Part shown: positions 1-10,835 of the stretch, one piece after another
Layout of the letters: every line of letters starts with the position of its first letter
How positions within the stretch are numbered: the first letter of the stretch is position 1
Assembly (NCBI GenBank): GCA_017163975.1
Contig: JAFFSR010000034.1
Coordinates: 1,550,001-1,614,000 of the forward strand
DNA length: 64,000 nucleotides
Source of the DNA: Anastatus disparis
Taxonomy: Eukaryota > Arthropoda > Insecta > Hymenoptera > Eupelmidae
Direction: 5' to 3'
Notes under the pieces: generated by a model
Seen by the model: only the letters and a program-made list of their open reading frames with translations
Told to the model about the DNA's origin: nothing
Database searches by the model: none
Position numbers and translations under genes: made by a program

Positions 1-184
1 GAAAACGAGTGGCAGATCGTAAACGAAAGGCTTCAAAAATGCCCAGGAGAGAAAAAGAGGATTGATATAAAAGAAGTCATAATCCAACAAGAAGGAGAAT
101 CTGCTCAGGAAACTGGAGACATTGGTCTCGATAATGACAATAGTGACAAAAACAACTGTAAAAATTCTAATAATGATAAAACAG
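1..184 (+). CDS. Copia-type gag, candidate 5' exon (partial)
   Basis: The frame is open from the first base of the window. It encodes a charged, Asn/Asp-rich stretch starting ENEWQIVNERLQK. It ends at a good 5' splice donor (acag|gtagaa at 184/185); unspliced, it would stop at about 210. The frame and phase match the gag frame that reopens after the acceptor at 382, so I read it as the upstream coding exon of the same retrotransposon gag. The true start lies outside the window. Alternatives: an unspliced dead-end ORF, or a host exon into which the element is fused. No domain is recognisable in this piece. Confidence 0.4.
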
Positions 185-382
185 GTAGAAGAAAAATATT
201 TATATTATAAACGAGTCAAAGAACAGTCAATACGATCAGTAAGACGGTATTCTGCATATATTAAGAGTGGTGAAACGAGTGGCACGTGCATGAATGAGCG
301 AGATAAGATCAGTATGAGTGCAAAAGCAGCAAATAAAATGAGTGTCTGAATAAACCTAAGCTTATGGTGTCTTAAGTTTCAG
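185..382 (+). other. Candidate GT-AG intron in copia gag
   Basis: The 198 bp segment starts GTAGAAG and ends GTTTCAG. Reading across it unspliced meets stop codons in the gag frame (taa at 208 and at 373). Joining 184 to 383 rebuilds a Gly codon and keeps a single frame through to the gag stop. The splice sites are inferred from consensus only. Confidence 0.4.
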
Positions 383-1509
383 GTAACGGTAGTGATGCAG
401 AAAGTACACGATACAACGAACTTCTCAAGGTTGTAAAGGGCCTGTGTGAGGCTACAACGAAGCTCACAAGGCAATTCACAGTTTCCATATCAGATCTCAA
501 TAATACTGCTGCAAAAATGCTGAAAGCAACAGACAATACACTGAAGGAAATAAGACATGATGTACAAGAGCAGCGCAATCATTTTACAAGTGCCGTTGAA
601 GAATTAAAGATGAGACTTGACACGATGATTGATACTTGCAATTCTCACGAAGGTTCTGAAGAAAATTATGATGATTCAACTGAATTACAGAATGAGAATG
701 GACATCAAGAAGCAAGAGGAATTGACAATAGCGACATAAGTGTCGAGAAAAACAATCAAACAAACACCTCATCACATTCAATAAATAAACAGTCTGTGCA
801 ACCGGAGTTGATCAATTTAGACCTAACGACAATCATAAGAAAAGAAATTGAAAAATTAGGATATAATAAATTTGATGAACAATCTGGCAACGCTTCTAAT
901 CAACTGAAAAATGCAATTCAACTGGAACTGATTGGCAGAAACAATAATGTTAAAAGAGATTACAAATTAACTAAACAATTAAAATTTGAACATTTCTACG
1001 ATTATTTAAAATCAGAATTAAGAGCATGTGATTTACTCTACATTATAGATGAGAAAGAAAGATCAAAGACTGTCAAAGATGAAAAAACCACAGAAAAGGA
1101 TGGATTTAAGGTTCGTGATATTATTATAAATCACATTGATCAAAATTATCACGCCAAGGTCATGAGCATCAACGATCCAAATTTAATGATCAACAAATTA
1201 AAAGAATTAAAACGCTGCGAAACGAACGTAACAACAGGTTCTATAACAAAACAACTATATAGCATGCAATACCATCCTCATAAAGAAAGAGCCGTTGAGT
1301 TTTGGGATAGATTCGAGGAGACCGTTCGACGATATGAAAATTTGCCGGGTGCTGGTCAACTTTCAGAAGAAGAAAAACGCGACGCCTTTTATAATGCAGT
1401 CATGAGTACGGTGCCTGAAGTTCAGGCTGTACAATTCATGACTAAAAACACAACAGGGAAAGGCTTAAGCTACGAACAACTGAAAAACTTCATTATGCAA
1501 TTTTCTTAA
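383..1509 (+). CDS. Ty1/copia Gag-like protein (C-terminally truncated)
   Basis: Gag of a copia-superfamily retrotransposon, the structural protein of cytoplasmic virus-like particles. The frame is open from 376; the first Met is at 517 (330 aa). The first ~140 residues are low-complexity and coiled-coil-like, rich in Glu, Asn and Ser. From about residue 145 there is a typical copia/UBN2-type Gag core: [18 protein letters not shown], then a [11 protein letters not shown] block, then [20 protein letters not shown]. The protein stops at QFS (taa 1507-1509) with no CCHC zinc knuckle, so its C-terminus has been deleted together with the protease and integrase. The next recognisable coding sequence, the integrase tail, starts immediately in another frame. 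Confidence 0.75.
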
Positions 1510-1511
1510 AA

Positions 1512-3539
1512 CCAGAGGAAGGTAAATTTTATGAGAGTAGAGATGTGAGGTTTAACGAAAAACTCGTTTTCGTTGATAAATATAATAAAGATAGTGTAAC
1601 AGATTGGCCTAATGATAATGAAGCCATAGATAAAGCAAAATGGTTCATCGAATTTAAGAACGATAAAGAAGAATCTGAAGAAACATCAAAAACGGAGGGA
1701 GAGAAGAAAGAAAAAAGAAAAAGAGGCAGACCAAAGAAAATTAACAACCAGGATATGGAAACAGCTAAGAATCAAAACACCTTAGAAAAGAAAGTTCAGC
1801 CAATAATTGACAACAGTTTTTCAGACATACCCGCTGCCTCAAACATGGCACAAGTTTTACTAAACCTTCCAAAAATGAACTATGAAAAATACGACGATCA
1901 AAAGGTTAATGATGAAGTATATTATTCTTTACTAGCTAAAATTAACGAAGATGCTATTTCATACAGGGAAGCATTGGCATCTTCAGAACGAATAAAGTGG
2001 CAAGAAGCTATTGAAGAAGAATTAAATGCTATGAAGAGCAACAATGTGTGGGATATTGTCGATAGACCGACGACAACAAAAGATGGTAAGAAACCCAATA
2101 TTATAGACTCCAGATGGGTTTTCAAAGGTAAGAGTGGAGAAGATGGTCAAAGAAAGTATAAAGCTCGATTAGTTATAAGAGGATTTGAAGATAAAAATAA
2201 TTATGACTTAAGAGAAACATATGCCCCTGTATCAAGACTTCCAATAGTGAGAACATTATTAGCTGTGGCAAATAAATATAATTTAGACATTTATCAATTA
2301 GATGTAAAAACAGCATTCTTAAACGGGATCATAAATGAAGAAATCTACATGGAAATTCCAGATGGAGTACAAATAAGCAATGAAATGAAGAGATCTAAGG
2401 TATGCAAACTGAAAAAGGCACTCTACGGTCTGAAAATAAGTTCAAAGAAGTGGCATGAACGATTTTCTGAAGCAGCTCGAAAAATAGGATTGATATCAGA
2501 TGACAATGATCCTTGTCTATTTATCTGGAGAAATGGAAAACATATGGCCATACTATTACTTTATGTAGACGACATCCTTCTCACGGGCAACGGTCATAAG
2601 AAAATGAATGATATAAAATCCAAACTCAAGGAGGAATTTTCAATGAAAGATTTAGGTGAACCTAAAGAATTTTTAGGAATTAATATCATTCGAAAACGTG
2701 AGAGTACCTTGATAGAACTCAGTCAACAAAAATATATAGACAAAATGCTTAAGAGATTCAAATTCGAAGAGATGTATCCGCAAAGAACTCCTCTCGTAAC
2801 CACACAGGTTATGAACAGAGAGAGAAGAGACAGAGAAGATGAACATTCGGAAACTGAAACGGCCGTTTCCGTACCTTACAAAGAAGCTATTGGTTCACTG
2901 TTGTACTTAGCTAATGCAACACGACCTGATATTTCTTATGCAACAAATCTACTAAGCAGACATCAATCGAATCCTACTATGAATGAATGGAAAATAATGA
3001 AAAGAGTTTTCAGATATTTAAAGGGTACGAAACAGTTAACTCTTTGCTATCGTGCAAATGGAAATGATTTACAAGCATTTGCTGATGCAAGTTTTGCCGA
3101 TTGTAAAAATTCTTTAACTACTTGTGGATATGTTATTCAGTTATTTGGTGATGCGATTACTTGGCGTACACACAAGCAATCTTATGTGGCTTTGTCTACT
3201 TGTCAAGCTGAGTATGTCGCTATGAGTGAAGCTTGTCAAGAACTAATTGCATTAAACAAATCAATAACCGTAATGCTAGATAAGTCTTTTCATCCTATGA
3301 GATTATGGTGTGATAATAAGGCTGCAGGTGCAAGTGCAAAGATAACTGGTGGAAATAAACTCCGCCACATGACGGAAGTAAGAGAGCATTATGTAAAAGA
3401 ATGCGTTAAAAGATATCTAGTCAAGGTGTGTTGGATTCCCTCAAAGGAACAAATAGCTGATATTTTTACTAAGCCTTTATCCTTCAGTGTACACAAGAAT
3501 TTAACTGATAAAATTCTAAACAGAACTAAAGACGTGTAA
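1512..3539 (+). pseudogene. Ty1/copia pol fragment: integrase tail, RVT_2 reverse transcriptase, RNase H
   Basis: The 3' part of copia pol. It opens in the integrase C-terminal linker ([16 protein letters not shown], from 1524) and runs through an acidic/basic linker. The RVT_2 reverse transcriptase follows, with [40 protein letters not shown] and the catalytic YVDD at 2562-2573. The RNase H is complete to the end: [31 protein letters not shown], then the usual closing [10 protein letters not shown]. The frame has no stop for about 2 kb, so the deletion that removed protease and integrase is young or the RT part was long preserved. It lacks its own start, because gag (frame 1) and pol (frame 3) are joined out of frame at about 1505-1511. 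Such an element cannot integrate without an integrase supplied in trans. Confidence 0.9.
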
Positions 3540-3904
3540 AGAGTGATTGACTTGTAAAGACTGATTTACAATGACTAAAGATGTGTGAAGAATAATTTAA
3601 TTTGTTTATTTGTTTCAGAGAATAAAAACAAGCAATATTGAAGATGTGAATTAAGAAGATGGGCAGATTCAAGAAAAAGTAACATTACAGCTCAAATCAA
3701 ATAGACAAATAAAGTTCCTTTTAATCTTGTTTTAAAAATTGAAATTAACAATAAATTTTTGTTATTTAAATGTCAACAGTATTTTGTAATTTTATATGCA
3801 ATGTATACGTCAAAATATATTTTTAAAGTCTCATGTTAATAAAAAAAAAAAAAAATAAATATATAAATAAATAAATAAACCAAAGGAGCATGGTCGGGAG
3901 GGAG
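3540..3904. other. Copia 3' untranslated region and polypurine tract
   Basis: AT-rich sequence between the pol stop and the LTR, with an A-run at 3841-3855. It ends in the purine-rich stretch ggtcgggagggag directly before the LTR, the place and composition expected of the plus-strand primer (polypurine tract). Confidence 0.6.
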
Positions 3905-4177
3905 TGTTAGAATATAAGTGCGCCCATGCACCCATGTAATGTTTGTATATGTGTATAATATAAAGTATCTTGGTTTCCCCTCCTCTCCTCGTCTCCAAAC
4001 TTGACCATAGTCGTACCTTTATCTTAGCTTTAGTATTTAGTCTTTGCTGTGCGCTTTATTAGAAAGCTTTCCCTTTTCTTAAAGAGTGTTAACGACTGTT
4101 CATATAACTTCACACATATTAAAGAGTGTTACAATTCTAAACTTGTTGTTATATTTTATTAAACCATATCACCAACA
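3905..4177 (+). repeat. Copia 3' LTR
   Basis: This 273 bp segment begins TGTTAGAATATA and ends CACCAACA, i.e. TG...CA with imperfect short inverted ends (TGTTAG/CCAACA). It follows a polypurine tract. Length and the TGTTRGAATATA start are typical of copia LTRs. A TATA-like stretch (tgtataatataaag) lies at about 3952. The 5' LTR is outside the window, so LTR identity cannot be measured. The 3' boundary could be a few bases off. Confidence 0.65.
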
Positions 4178-5720
4178 AGAATTGAGTTTCTAGATTTTTT
4201 TTCCTCTAATTTATTTGCGTGTATCTATTTGCCTGTTTATTTATCCTAATTGACAAATTAAGTGAAAATTATGATTTTATGCACAAATATGTTTGCGTCA
4301 ATAAATATGTACATTTGGATTTATAATATATATAAGATTAATAAGAAAACAATTTAATTAACATTTTTTTTATCTGAAGGAAATAGTAAATTTACAATTG
4401 CATACAAGGTAACTAGAAAATTTTTACCACATAATCAAAAGTAATTAGTAATTATACGAAAATAAAGTTTTTTTCCCTTTTCCTCCAAGAATCGACATTA
4501 TACATTTAATTGACTACGAAGTATCGAGAAAATATTCTATCAAACATTGAATTACTTTGATTAAGTTGTTAAGATACACATTTTTCTTTATTTTCAAACA
4601 AATATTTCATTTAATACAATAAAATAAATAAAAACGATGTTCATGATATTTTATACAATAAAAATTCATGAACATCGTACAGCCATTATCACGTTACAAC
4701 AACACATCAAAATTTTATAAGAATTCATGGCTATTAATACAACCAATCAAAATCTATAGCGAGAAACTACAAGCATATCGAGAGTACGGCACCATAGAAA
4801 AATTAATAGTCAAATTATCACCACCAAATTGATGGAATTTTGAAACCAGCATAAACATCTGTATAAGAATAGAACTTAAAGAAGAACAGACACAGTGAAT
4901 GATTGTTTAATAATGGTGCTTCGATAGTTTTGAATCAAAGTCTAAAAGAAATCTAATATCACAGATAAATCAGTGAATTCACTTCAATATATTAAGGTTA
5001 TGTTGCATATAAGTTTTACAGCTTTTTTCTAAGACAAAATATTTTCTTTTAAGAGCAAGAAATCCTTAAATTCGAAGACCTTATGTAAAAATTTGTTTTT
5101 ATAAAACGAATTGTATTTCAATTTCATTTGAATTATGATCCATTTTTTTATAACATCTAAAATAGTATTACACACTTTAATCACATTAATTATTATTGTA
5201 TTTTAATTGTCTAAATTCCGATTTATATAATCTGTAATTCCCTACATTATTATGCGTAATAACACAACAAAATATTGCATACACAATAACACAAAATTAT
5301 TTTTTGTTCACCAATTTTTGTTACACACTACCTAATTTTATTCTTTCATTATTGTTGGTTAACTAGACCATATCAAAACCCCTCAACAAAAAATTTAACT
5401 ATAACAAGTAAACCGACAATTTACTCACGTAAATGTAATTACTACCAAAATAACTAACCAAATATACTGCAAAAATAATGTATCTTATCATAAATTAAAA
5501 TCAATTGTATTATCTAACACGTTATTTACAAATCAGCTGCTTGACTCGGTCTATTCTGCGACTCTTATGCTGATTGTCGGGATGACAATCGACCTGAGGG
5601 ATAAGATGTGACATCTCATGGAACTATGCCCTTTGAATCAATATAATATTATTAAAACATTTTTGAATTTGAAAATTATATATCTTAATTTCATTTTTCT
5701 TTAAAAGGTTAACAACCAAA
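4178..5720. other. AT-rich intergenic DNA, no gene seen
   Basis: No coding sequence is supported. One perfect 13 bp inverted repeat (ACGATGTTCATGA) is at 4634-4646 and 4666-4678, with a 19 bp loop. A slightly more GC-rich patch at 5525-5640 contains the small hairpin GATTGTC/GACAATC at about 5571-5590. Confidence 0.6.
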
Positions 5721-5870
5721 ATGAGTTCCATGCGATGTCCCGAGTCAGCGTTTTCCATCACCGACTCATTACAAAAACTCAACCGTCAACTGTATACAAG
5801 TGTAAAGGAAAGACGGAGAAGAAAGGGAAAATTCATTAGTAAGCAGGTTAATGAACTTTTAAGAAGTTAA
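5721..5870 (+). CDS. Small ORF, 49 aa, function unknown
   Basis: An ATG in a favourable context (accaaaATGa) opens 49 codons. The product has a hydroxyl-rich N-terminus and a basic, heptad-like C-terminal half (VKERRRRKGKFISKQVNELL). Base composition is less AT-biased than the flanks. I recognise no family. It may be a small real exon (a weak donor gtaagcag falls inside it), a transposon remnant or chance. Confidence 0.2.
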   Translation: MSSMRCPESAFSITDSLQKLNRQLYTSVKERRRRKGKFISKQVNELLRS

Positions 5871-6240
5871 ACGATTCTTGTCCTGAAAATTTCGACCACG
5901 TGTCGAAGCTTGATTGAAGCATTCATCTCTCGATCGCACAGGCGCAAGGTTATAAAAACAAACCTCTACGTCACTAAACTGCCTTTAGTCAAAACAAGAC
6001 GGCAACCGCAAGAGTCGGCTCTGCCAAGTCCACTGGGAAAGTCAGTGTTACTTTAAATCTTTATTACTTAAGTTGTTTTAATATTAAAAAATTTTAAAGA
6101 GTAGAATAGAGCCCTACTTCACTAATAAATAAAAATAAGAAAACAATAAGATATAAAATTAAAACTTAATTACAAAATTTTGAATTGAAATAAAATTAGT
6201 TAATAGTGACAACGAGTGAAAACTTGAGAACTAAGTTCGG
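5871..6240. other. No gene seen
   Basis: Mixed-composition sequence to about 6060, including a GC-richer stretch at 5985-6050, then AT-rich. No open frame or RNA gene can be supported. Confidence 0.5.
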
Positions 6241-6242
6241 TC

Positions 6243-6274
<32 letters not shown>

Positions 6275-6320
6275 CTAGGGGGGGTACCCCCCTGCTCGCT
6301 CCGCTCACCAACCCCCTATT
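6241..6320. repeat. (TA)n microsatellite with a GC-rich palindromic flank
   Basis: About 34 bp of alternating TA is followed directly by a G-run/C-run palindrome (GGGGGGGTACCCCCC, about 6279-6293) and a CTCGCTCCGCTCACC stretch. I cannot assign it to an element. Confidence 0.6.
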
Positions 6321-6696
6321 TTTTATTGAAGTTACATTATCTTTTTTCTTTATTTTTATTGACTGTAAAAAATACAATTATTAAAATATATTAAGTTATT
6401 CTCAAAAATATAATTAAATATTTATTACAAACCTATTTTTGTTTTCCTTATTTATATGATGTTGAATAATAAAAGTTTTTACTGTTTATATAAAACCAAT
6501 TTTCACAAATAATAATATCTTATGAATGTCCATAGTATTCATAATTTGTTTTCACCTAAATTATTAAATATATAAAGTTTATATTGTAACTATATTTCTA
6601 TATTTTCCACACCACCTAGTATATAAATACCGAGGTATATATGTAGGCGCGTTTTTTTTTTAGTGGTTTTCTAACCACACAAAATTTTTGTTTCAC
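6321..6696. other. AT-rich sequence, no independent gene seen
   Basis: AT-rich sequence downstream, on the minus strand, of the TPP2-like exon. If that exon belongs to a functional gene, this is intron. Nothing else is supported. Confidence 0.5.
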
Positions 6697-6881
6697 CTGC
6701 CCATATAGCATCTTCAGGCACAACAATAAAATGTCTTTGAATCATGTTTGGCTTCAAAGGAACGTTGGTAAAGGTGAGATTTGGAAAAAGAGCTTTAGGA
6801 ATTATCATAGATTGCACTACCGTGATTGGTATTTTGAATATATGTCCTTTGTCCACATTTGTTATGTCATAAGCTCGAATA
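6697..6881 (-). CDS. TPP2: Tripeptidyl-peptidase II-like internal exon
   Basis: A 185 nt minus-strand block encodes about 61 residues that read as the middle region of tripeptidyl-peptidase II, the giant cytosolic subtilisin-type exopeptidase acting downstream of the proteasome. Visible blocks are RAYDITNVDKGHIFKIPIT, then LTFTNVPLKPNMIQRHFI, then VVPEDAIWAG. These correspond in order to the GYD..GP.FR.PIT, FT.V.FKPG.I.RHFI and VPEGATWA segments of animal TPP2. It is bounded by an acceptor (ttatttccttatag, ending at 6882) and a donor (gggcag|gtgaaa at 6697/6696), both phase 1, with no internal stop. Only this one exon is seen; neither neighbouring exon nor catalytic residue is in the window. 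It could be one exon of a long-intron gene or a dispersed copy. Gly replaced by Asp in VPEG suggests some divergence. Confidence 0.7.
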
Positions 6882-6900
6882 CTATAAGGAAATAATTACG

Positions 6901-6985
6901 ATCAGCTTTCGATGTTATTTTTACACAGACCGCTCACACGAACATAGATTGTCTTTCAATGTATTACGGCCGTTTTTCAATGATG
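6901..6985 (+). repeat. Direct repeat, copy 1 (~85 bp)
   Basis: Shares most of its length with 7313-7397, including cagaccgctcacacgaacat and caatgtattacggccgtt. The spacing is 412 bp, and the copy begins about 20 bp from the TPP2-like exon. Confidence 0.75.
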
Positions 6986-7312
6986 TTACACGTTACACGT
7001 TACATGTTACTTGTTACACGTTTTAAAATTTTATTGTCCGATATCTACTGTATATGTCACGTTATTGGGAAATATGACACCACATATATAGCTAACAAAA
7101 ATGGCGGTTATATAAAACCAAGTAACATAGAGTCTTATATAGACACAAAACATTTTCACTATTTTAAATAGTAATGAATACCATAACTGTGCACAGTTGA
7201 TAAAAATAAATAAGTATATATACAACTAATAATTTTTATAGAAGTTTATAATCATACAAGTTGTATTTAAAAAATTATATACTATGAAATAAAAATTGAG
7301 GTTGAGTACTAT

Positions 7313-7397
7313 CAGCTGCGGATCTTATGTTTACACAGACCGCTCACACGAACATAGATTCTCCCTCAATGTATTACGGCCGTTCTTCAACGATTGT
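7313..7397 (+). repeat. Direct repeat, copy 2 (~85 bp)
   Basis: Second copy of the 6901-6985 repeat. The intervening 327 bp is AT-rich and carries no supported gene. The pair could be a short-LTR-like structure or a segmental duplication. Confidence 0.75.
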
Positions 7398-7800
7398 TAG
7401 TGTTTCTCTCGCGGCCAGCGATGCGGATAGTGGCAGCGTCAAAGAGGGAGATTCAAAAATTTCAAAAATAAAAGTATTAAAAAGAATACTTTTTATGATT
7501 TGATTATTAATAATAAATTCAATCAAAGAAAGTTACTATAACAGAATAATTTTTGAATTAATGTGTTTTACAGTTTTACTTAATAGTGGAAGTTAACGCG
7601 CTTACGCACAGAAGTCTTGCGAAATTTCCATTTTACCATGTTTCATGCAATTTATTCTTTTAAACAATAGCAGTATAAAATTTTATAAAATTTATTATAA
7701 AAATTATTAACTTAATATGTTTGTTCTATATATTTAAAGTAAAAGCAATAATTGCAAACAATAAAAATTAGCAAAAAGCTTTTTAAATGATGGGATTTAA
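7398..7800. other. No gene seen
   Basis: A GC-richer 45 bp (gcggccagcgatgcggatag...) is followed by plain AT-rich sequence. Confidence 0.5.
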
Positions 7801-8165
7801 ATGAAATTGAGGATCAAAAAAATGAGCTAAGGAGCAGCTAAGGAAGAGCAACAAAAACGTAAAATAACGTTAAAAAACACAAAAAAAAAGGTAAAATTTG
7901 AGGATCTACCTGAGGAGGAGTAAAAATGACCTAAAATAACGTAAAAATAATGGAAAAAAGTGATGGATTTTTTGAGGAAGAGAGAGGGAAGAGAAAATGA
8001 AGGCATGAGGAAACTCAAAAGAAGAGAAAAAGAAGAGGGAAGGAAGGGAAAACGAAAAGAAAATGAAAAGTAACAAATAACGTAAAATAACGTAAAAAAT
8101 AAGGGAAAAAAAAGGGGATCAAAATTAGGTAAGAGGATGAGAAAAAGAGGAGAAAGGGAGGAGCT
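7801..8165. repeat. Purine-rich low-complexity block
   Basis: The + strand is almost all A and G, with recurring taaaataacgtaaaa and gaggaagagagaggga phrases. Its composition mirrors the pyrimidine-rich block at 26396-26885, and both adjoin GGGCCC/A-rich arrays. Confidence 0.7.
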
Positions 8166-8249
8166 TGGTCGTAAAAATTTTCCTTACAACTATATAATAT
8201 AGAGAGATATATATATATATTTATTACGATAAATATGTATAAAAAGTTA

Positions 8250-8610
8250 AAAAAATTATAGGGTCAAAAAAGAAATCGGGCCCAAAAAAAAGGACCCGAG
8301 AAAATATGGGGCCCAAAAAAATAAGAGATCTAAAAAAATATGAGATCTAAAGGAATATTAAACCCCAAAAATATAGGACCCAAAAAAATATAGGGCCTAA
8401 ACATATACAGGTTTCTAAAAACCATATAGCTCTAAAAAATATGGGTCCCAAAAAAATATAAGGCTCAAAAAAATGTTTAACAGAAAAAAATATTTAGCTT
8501 AAAAAATATAAGGCCCGAAAAATAATAAGGCCCAAAAAATAATGAAGCCCAAAAAAATATAGGACCCAAAAACATAAGACCTAAAATATAAGACCCAATC
8601 TAAAATGGCC
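8250..8610. repeat. Degenerate short tandem array of (GGRCCCAAAAAAATAT)-like units
   Basis: About 20 diverged units of 15-20 bp, e.g. aggacccaaaaaaatat and agggcctaaacatat. The same motif appears in opposite orientation at 24920-25290, and more weakly at 26320-26370. Confidence 0.75.
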
Positions 8611-8694
8611 ACTCTTATGAGAAAAAATAATGTACTTCTAGAAAACCAGAGAACCAGAGACCTAGAGGGCCGGAGAACCTATAGGTAAACCTCT

Positions 8695-9131
8695 TTAAGA
8701 GGCGGTCGGAACTAAATCGGTGACTTAGTTCGGCGCTTATAATAAATGCTCATAATAATTTATTCATTTATTAATATGGTAAAAATATAGTCATTTTCTC
8801 TAGTCATGTATATAAAAAATAATTTAAAATAGTTAAAGCCACAAAAATATACAAAATATTGTTATAAAGCGAAAAATGCCACCTAACAATCGACACGACA
8901 GTTTTTTGCATGTGGTATATGTCAAGTCAGTTTGATATTTGTAATAAATGCTTATAATAATTTATTTACTTATTCACATGGTAAAAATATAGTCATTTCC
9001 TCTAGTTATGTATATAAAGAATAATTTAAAATAGTTTAAGCCCTAAAAATATACAAAATATTATCGTAAAGCGAAAAATGCTGACTTGATATATACCGCA
9101 AGTCACCAATTTGGTTCCGACCGCCTCTTAA
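8695..9131. mobile_element. TTAA-flanked MITE with an internal direct duplication
   Basis: Flanked by TTAA on both sides (8695-8698, 9128-9131). Terminal inverted repeats of ~35 bp start GAGGCGGTCGGAAC and continue AAATYGGTGACTT. Between them is a direct repeat of ~145 bp (8737-8880 and 8937-9080: aataatttatt..atatggtaaaaatatagtcatt..gcgaaaaatgc). There is no coding capacity. The TTAA duplication and G/purine-rich TIR start are shared with three other MITE types in this window. Confidence 0.8.
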
Positions 9132-10655
9132 GGAGGTTGTCAAGTACTGGTCGAAGACAAAAGTTTTATTGCACGAAGTATCAAACAAAGCGTCTGCGCG
9201 CATGCGCTATAGTTTCAACTTTTGATTCCGACTGTGCTCACACACGTGGCGCGGTATATATGTACACGGACACACTAGTCGTCGTTACCCCACCACTACT
9301 TTCTATCCGTTTCACGTGCTTAGATTCATACATTTTCTATAAACATTTTCTATTTGTATATATGTTTGAGTTGTAATTTCTCGAAAACGGTTCTGCTGGT
9401 ATTTTTTAATTTGTGATGAATATATTCTTTATGAAATTCTAAATTACATAATAGTTTTTGGTTTAAATCTGACACAAAACAAATTCAGAATCATTGAAAA
9501 CGTCCCTTTTACAGCACGTCAATATAGGGATTACGTGTTAAAAGTTGAAACTTTAGAAGTTTATATCTCAAAAACGGTACCGCTAAAGCTTCTAAAAATT
9601 TAATGGCAAGTAGATAATGTTATTATAAACATGTGATCAAAATTTCCAGGTAATCTGACACAACTCGATTTACTTGATAACCCCCTTAATATAATATAAG
9701 ACTTGCTTGAAATACCTCACTCCTATCGTTGCTTAGTTTTTTTTTGACATACAAAGAAATTTTTCAAATTTTAATTTTAAAAATTTTAAAGTATCCATTT
9801 TTATGTTCGAGCATGTATGTTTAAATATGTATGTATTTGTGTAAGTGTATTAGTTTATGTCCGAAGTAGGCTGTATGAGGAACTATAACTTAGTTAAAAA
9901 TATTAATGTTATTTTCAATACTTTTAAACTTAAATTTTAGTTTTATTAATTTCTTCTTTTGTTTTTTAGATTGACATTTTGTAATGCGTATAGCTGCTGT
10001 CGAAGCGCGAGTCATTTTTTTACTAACTTACGTTCAATATGATTGCTCTTTGACATATTGAATAAAACATAGTGGGATCGGTCATGCCATGTTGATTTCT
10101 CCTGAGACATATTGAGACTCAACATGTCTCAGGAAGACATATAAATCTTTTAAGGAGTCAAAAAGCGAGTCTGAGACATATGCGATGCCAATACAAATAT
10201 GAAAAGTAAATTTGTAATATCTAATAATCCTATGATATATATAATAATTATATGATTATGGATTTGATATTTGAAATAAATTTAGCCCATATTTCAACAG
10301 TTAATTATTAATGCGTTTGTAAAAGTTGAAATTCCAGATTATATTTCATAAGGAAAAATCAAAATATATTAAGAAGTCCCAACAAGCAAACCGTGTCAAA
10401 GAGAGAATTAAAAAAGAATTCTTAATGTATACTTTCGTAAACGAAAGTATCAATAAAGAGTTCTTAATGATTGCTTTGTTTATTCGCGAATGTCCGACCA
10501 CTTTAGTTTTTAAAGTATTCACAAAGTATTCTTAAACAATTCTTTTGATTGAATTACATTCTCAAAATACTTTTTTTAATCATCAAATTATAAATAATCC
10601 TTTTATTTTACATGATTATGAAAAACAAAAAATGTTATAATTGATTAAAAATAAG
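9132..10655. other. Intergenic, no gene seen
   Basis: About 250 bp of moderate GC (9132-9380) is followed by AT-rich DNA. A nested perfect hairpin lies at 10100-10134: outer stem TCCTGAGACAT/ATGTCTCAGGA, with the inner palindrome TTGAGACTCAA. The longest open frames here look like chance. Confidence 0.5.
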
Positions 10656-10659
10656 CTAT

Positions 10660-10835
10660 TAAATTTAAAAAAAAAAAAAAAAATTATTTGTTCGAGATTC
10701 GAACCACGGTTCTTGAGGATGTCAAACAAAATAAAAAAAACTGTTGCCCATAACTTAGCCTACTTGGCTACCAACTCATCTGTTAATAAATTCTCGAAAC
10801 TTGTACATGTTCATTGGTATAAGCATAAAAAATGT
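10660..10835 (-). mobile_element. tRNA-derived SINE-like copy
   Basis: Reading the minus strand gives an A-box-like TAGCCAAGTAGG, then about 50 bp later a B-box-like GGTTCGAATCT, then an A/T homopolymer. The spacing suits an internal RNA polymerase III promoter of a tRNA-derived SINE. No clover-leaf with paired acceptor arms is present, so it is not a tRNA gene. Confidence 0.5.

Noticed and set aside
6241..6320. The GGGGGGGTACCCCCC palindrome as a junction of fold-back 1 ends (GTACCCCCC)
   Set aside because: Only the 9 bp GC core is shared; the adjacent bases do not match the fold-back terminus.
9086..9376. 96-codon + strand frame
   Set aside because: It starts inside the TTAA MITE and continues through unrelated sequence; no domain and random-looking composition.
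10660..10835. A tRNA gene
   Set aside because: A- and B-boxes are present, but no clover-leaf with paired acceptor stem can be drawn and the spacing includes a T-run.
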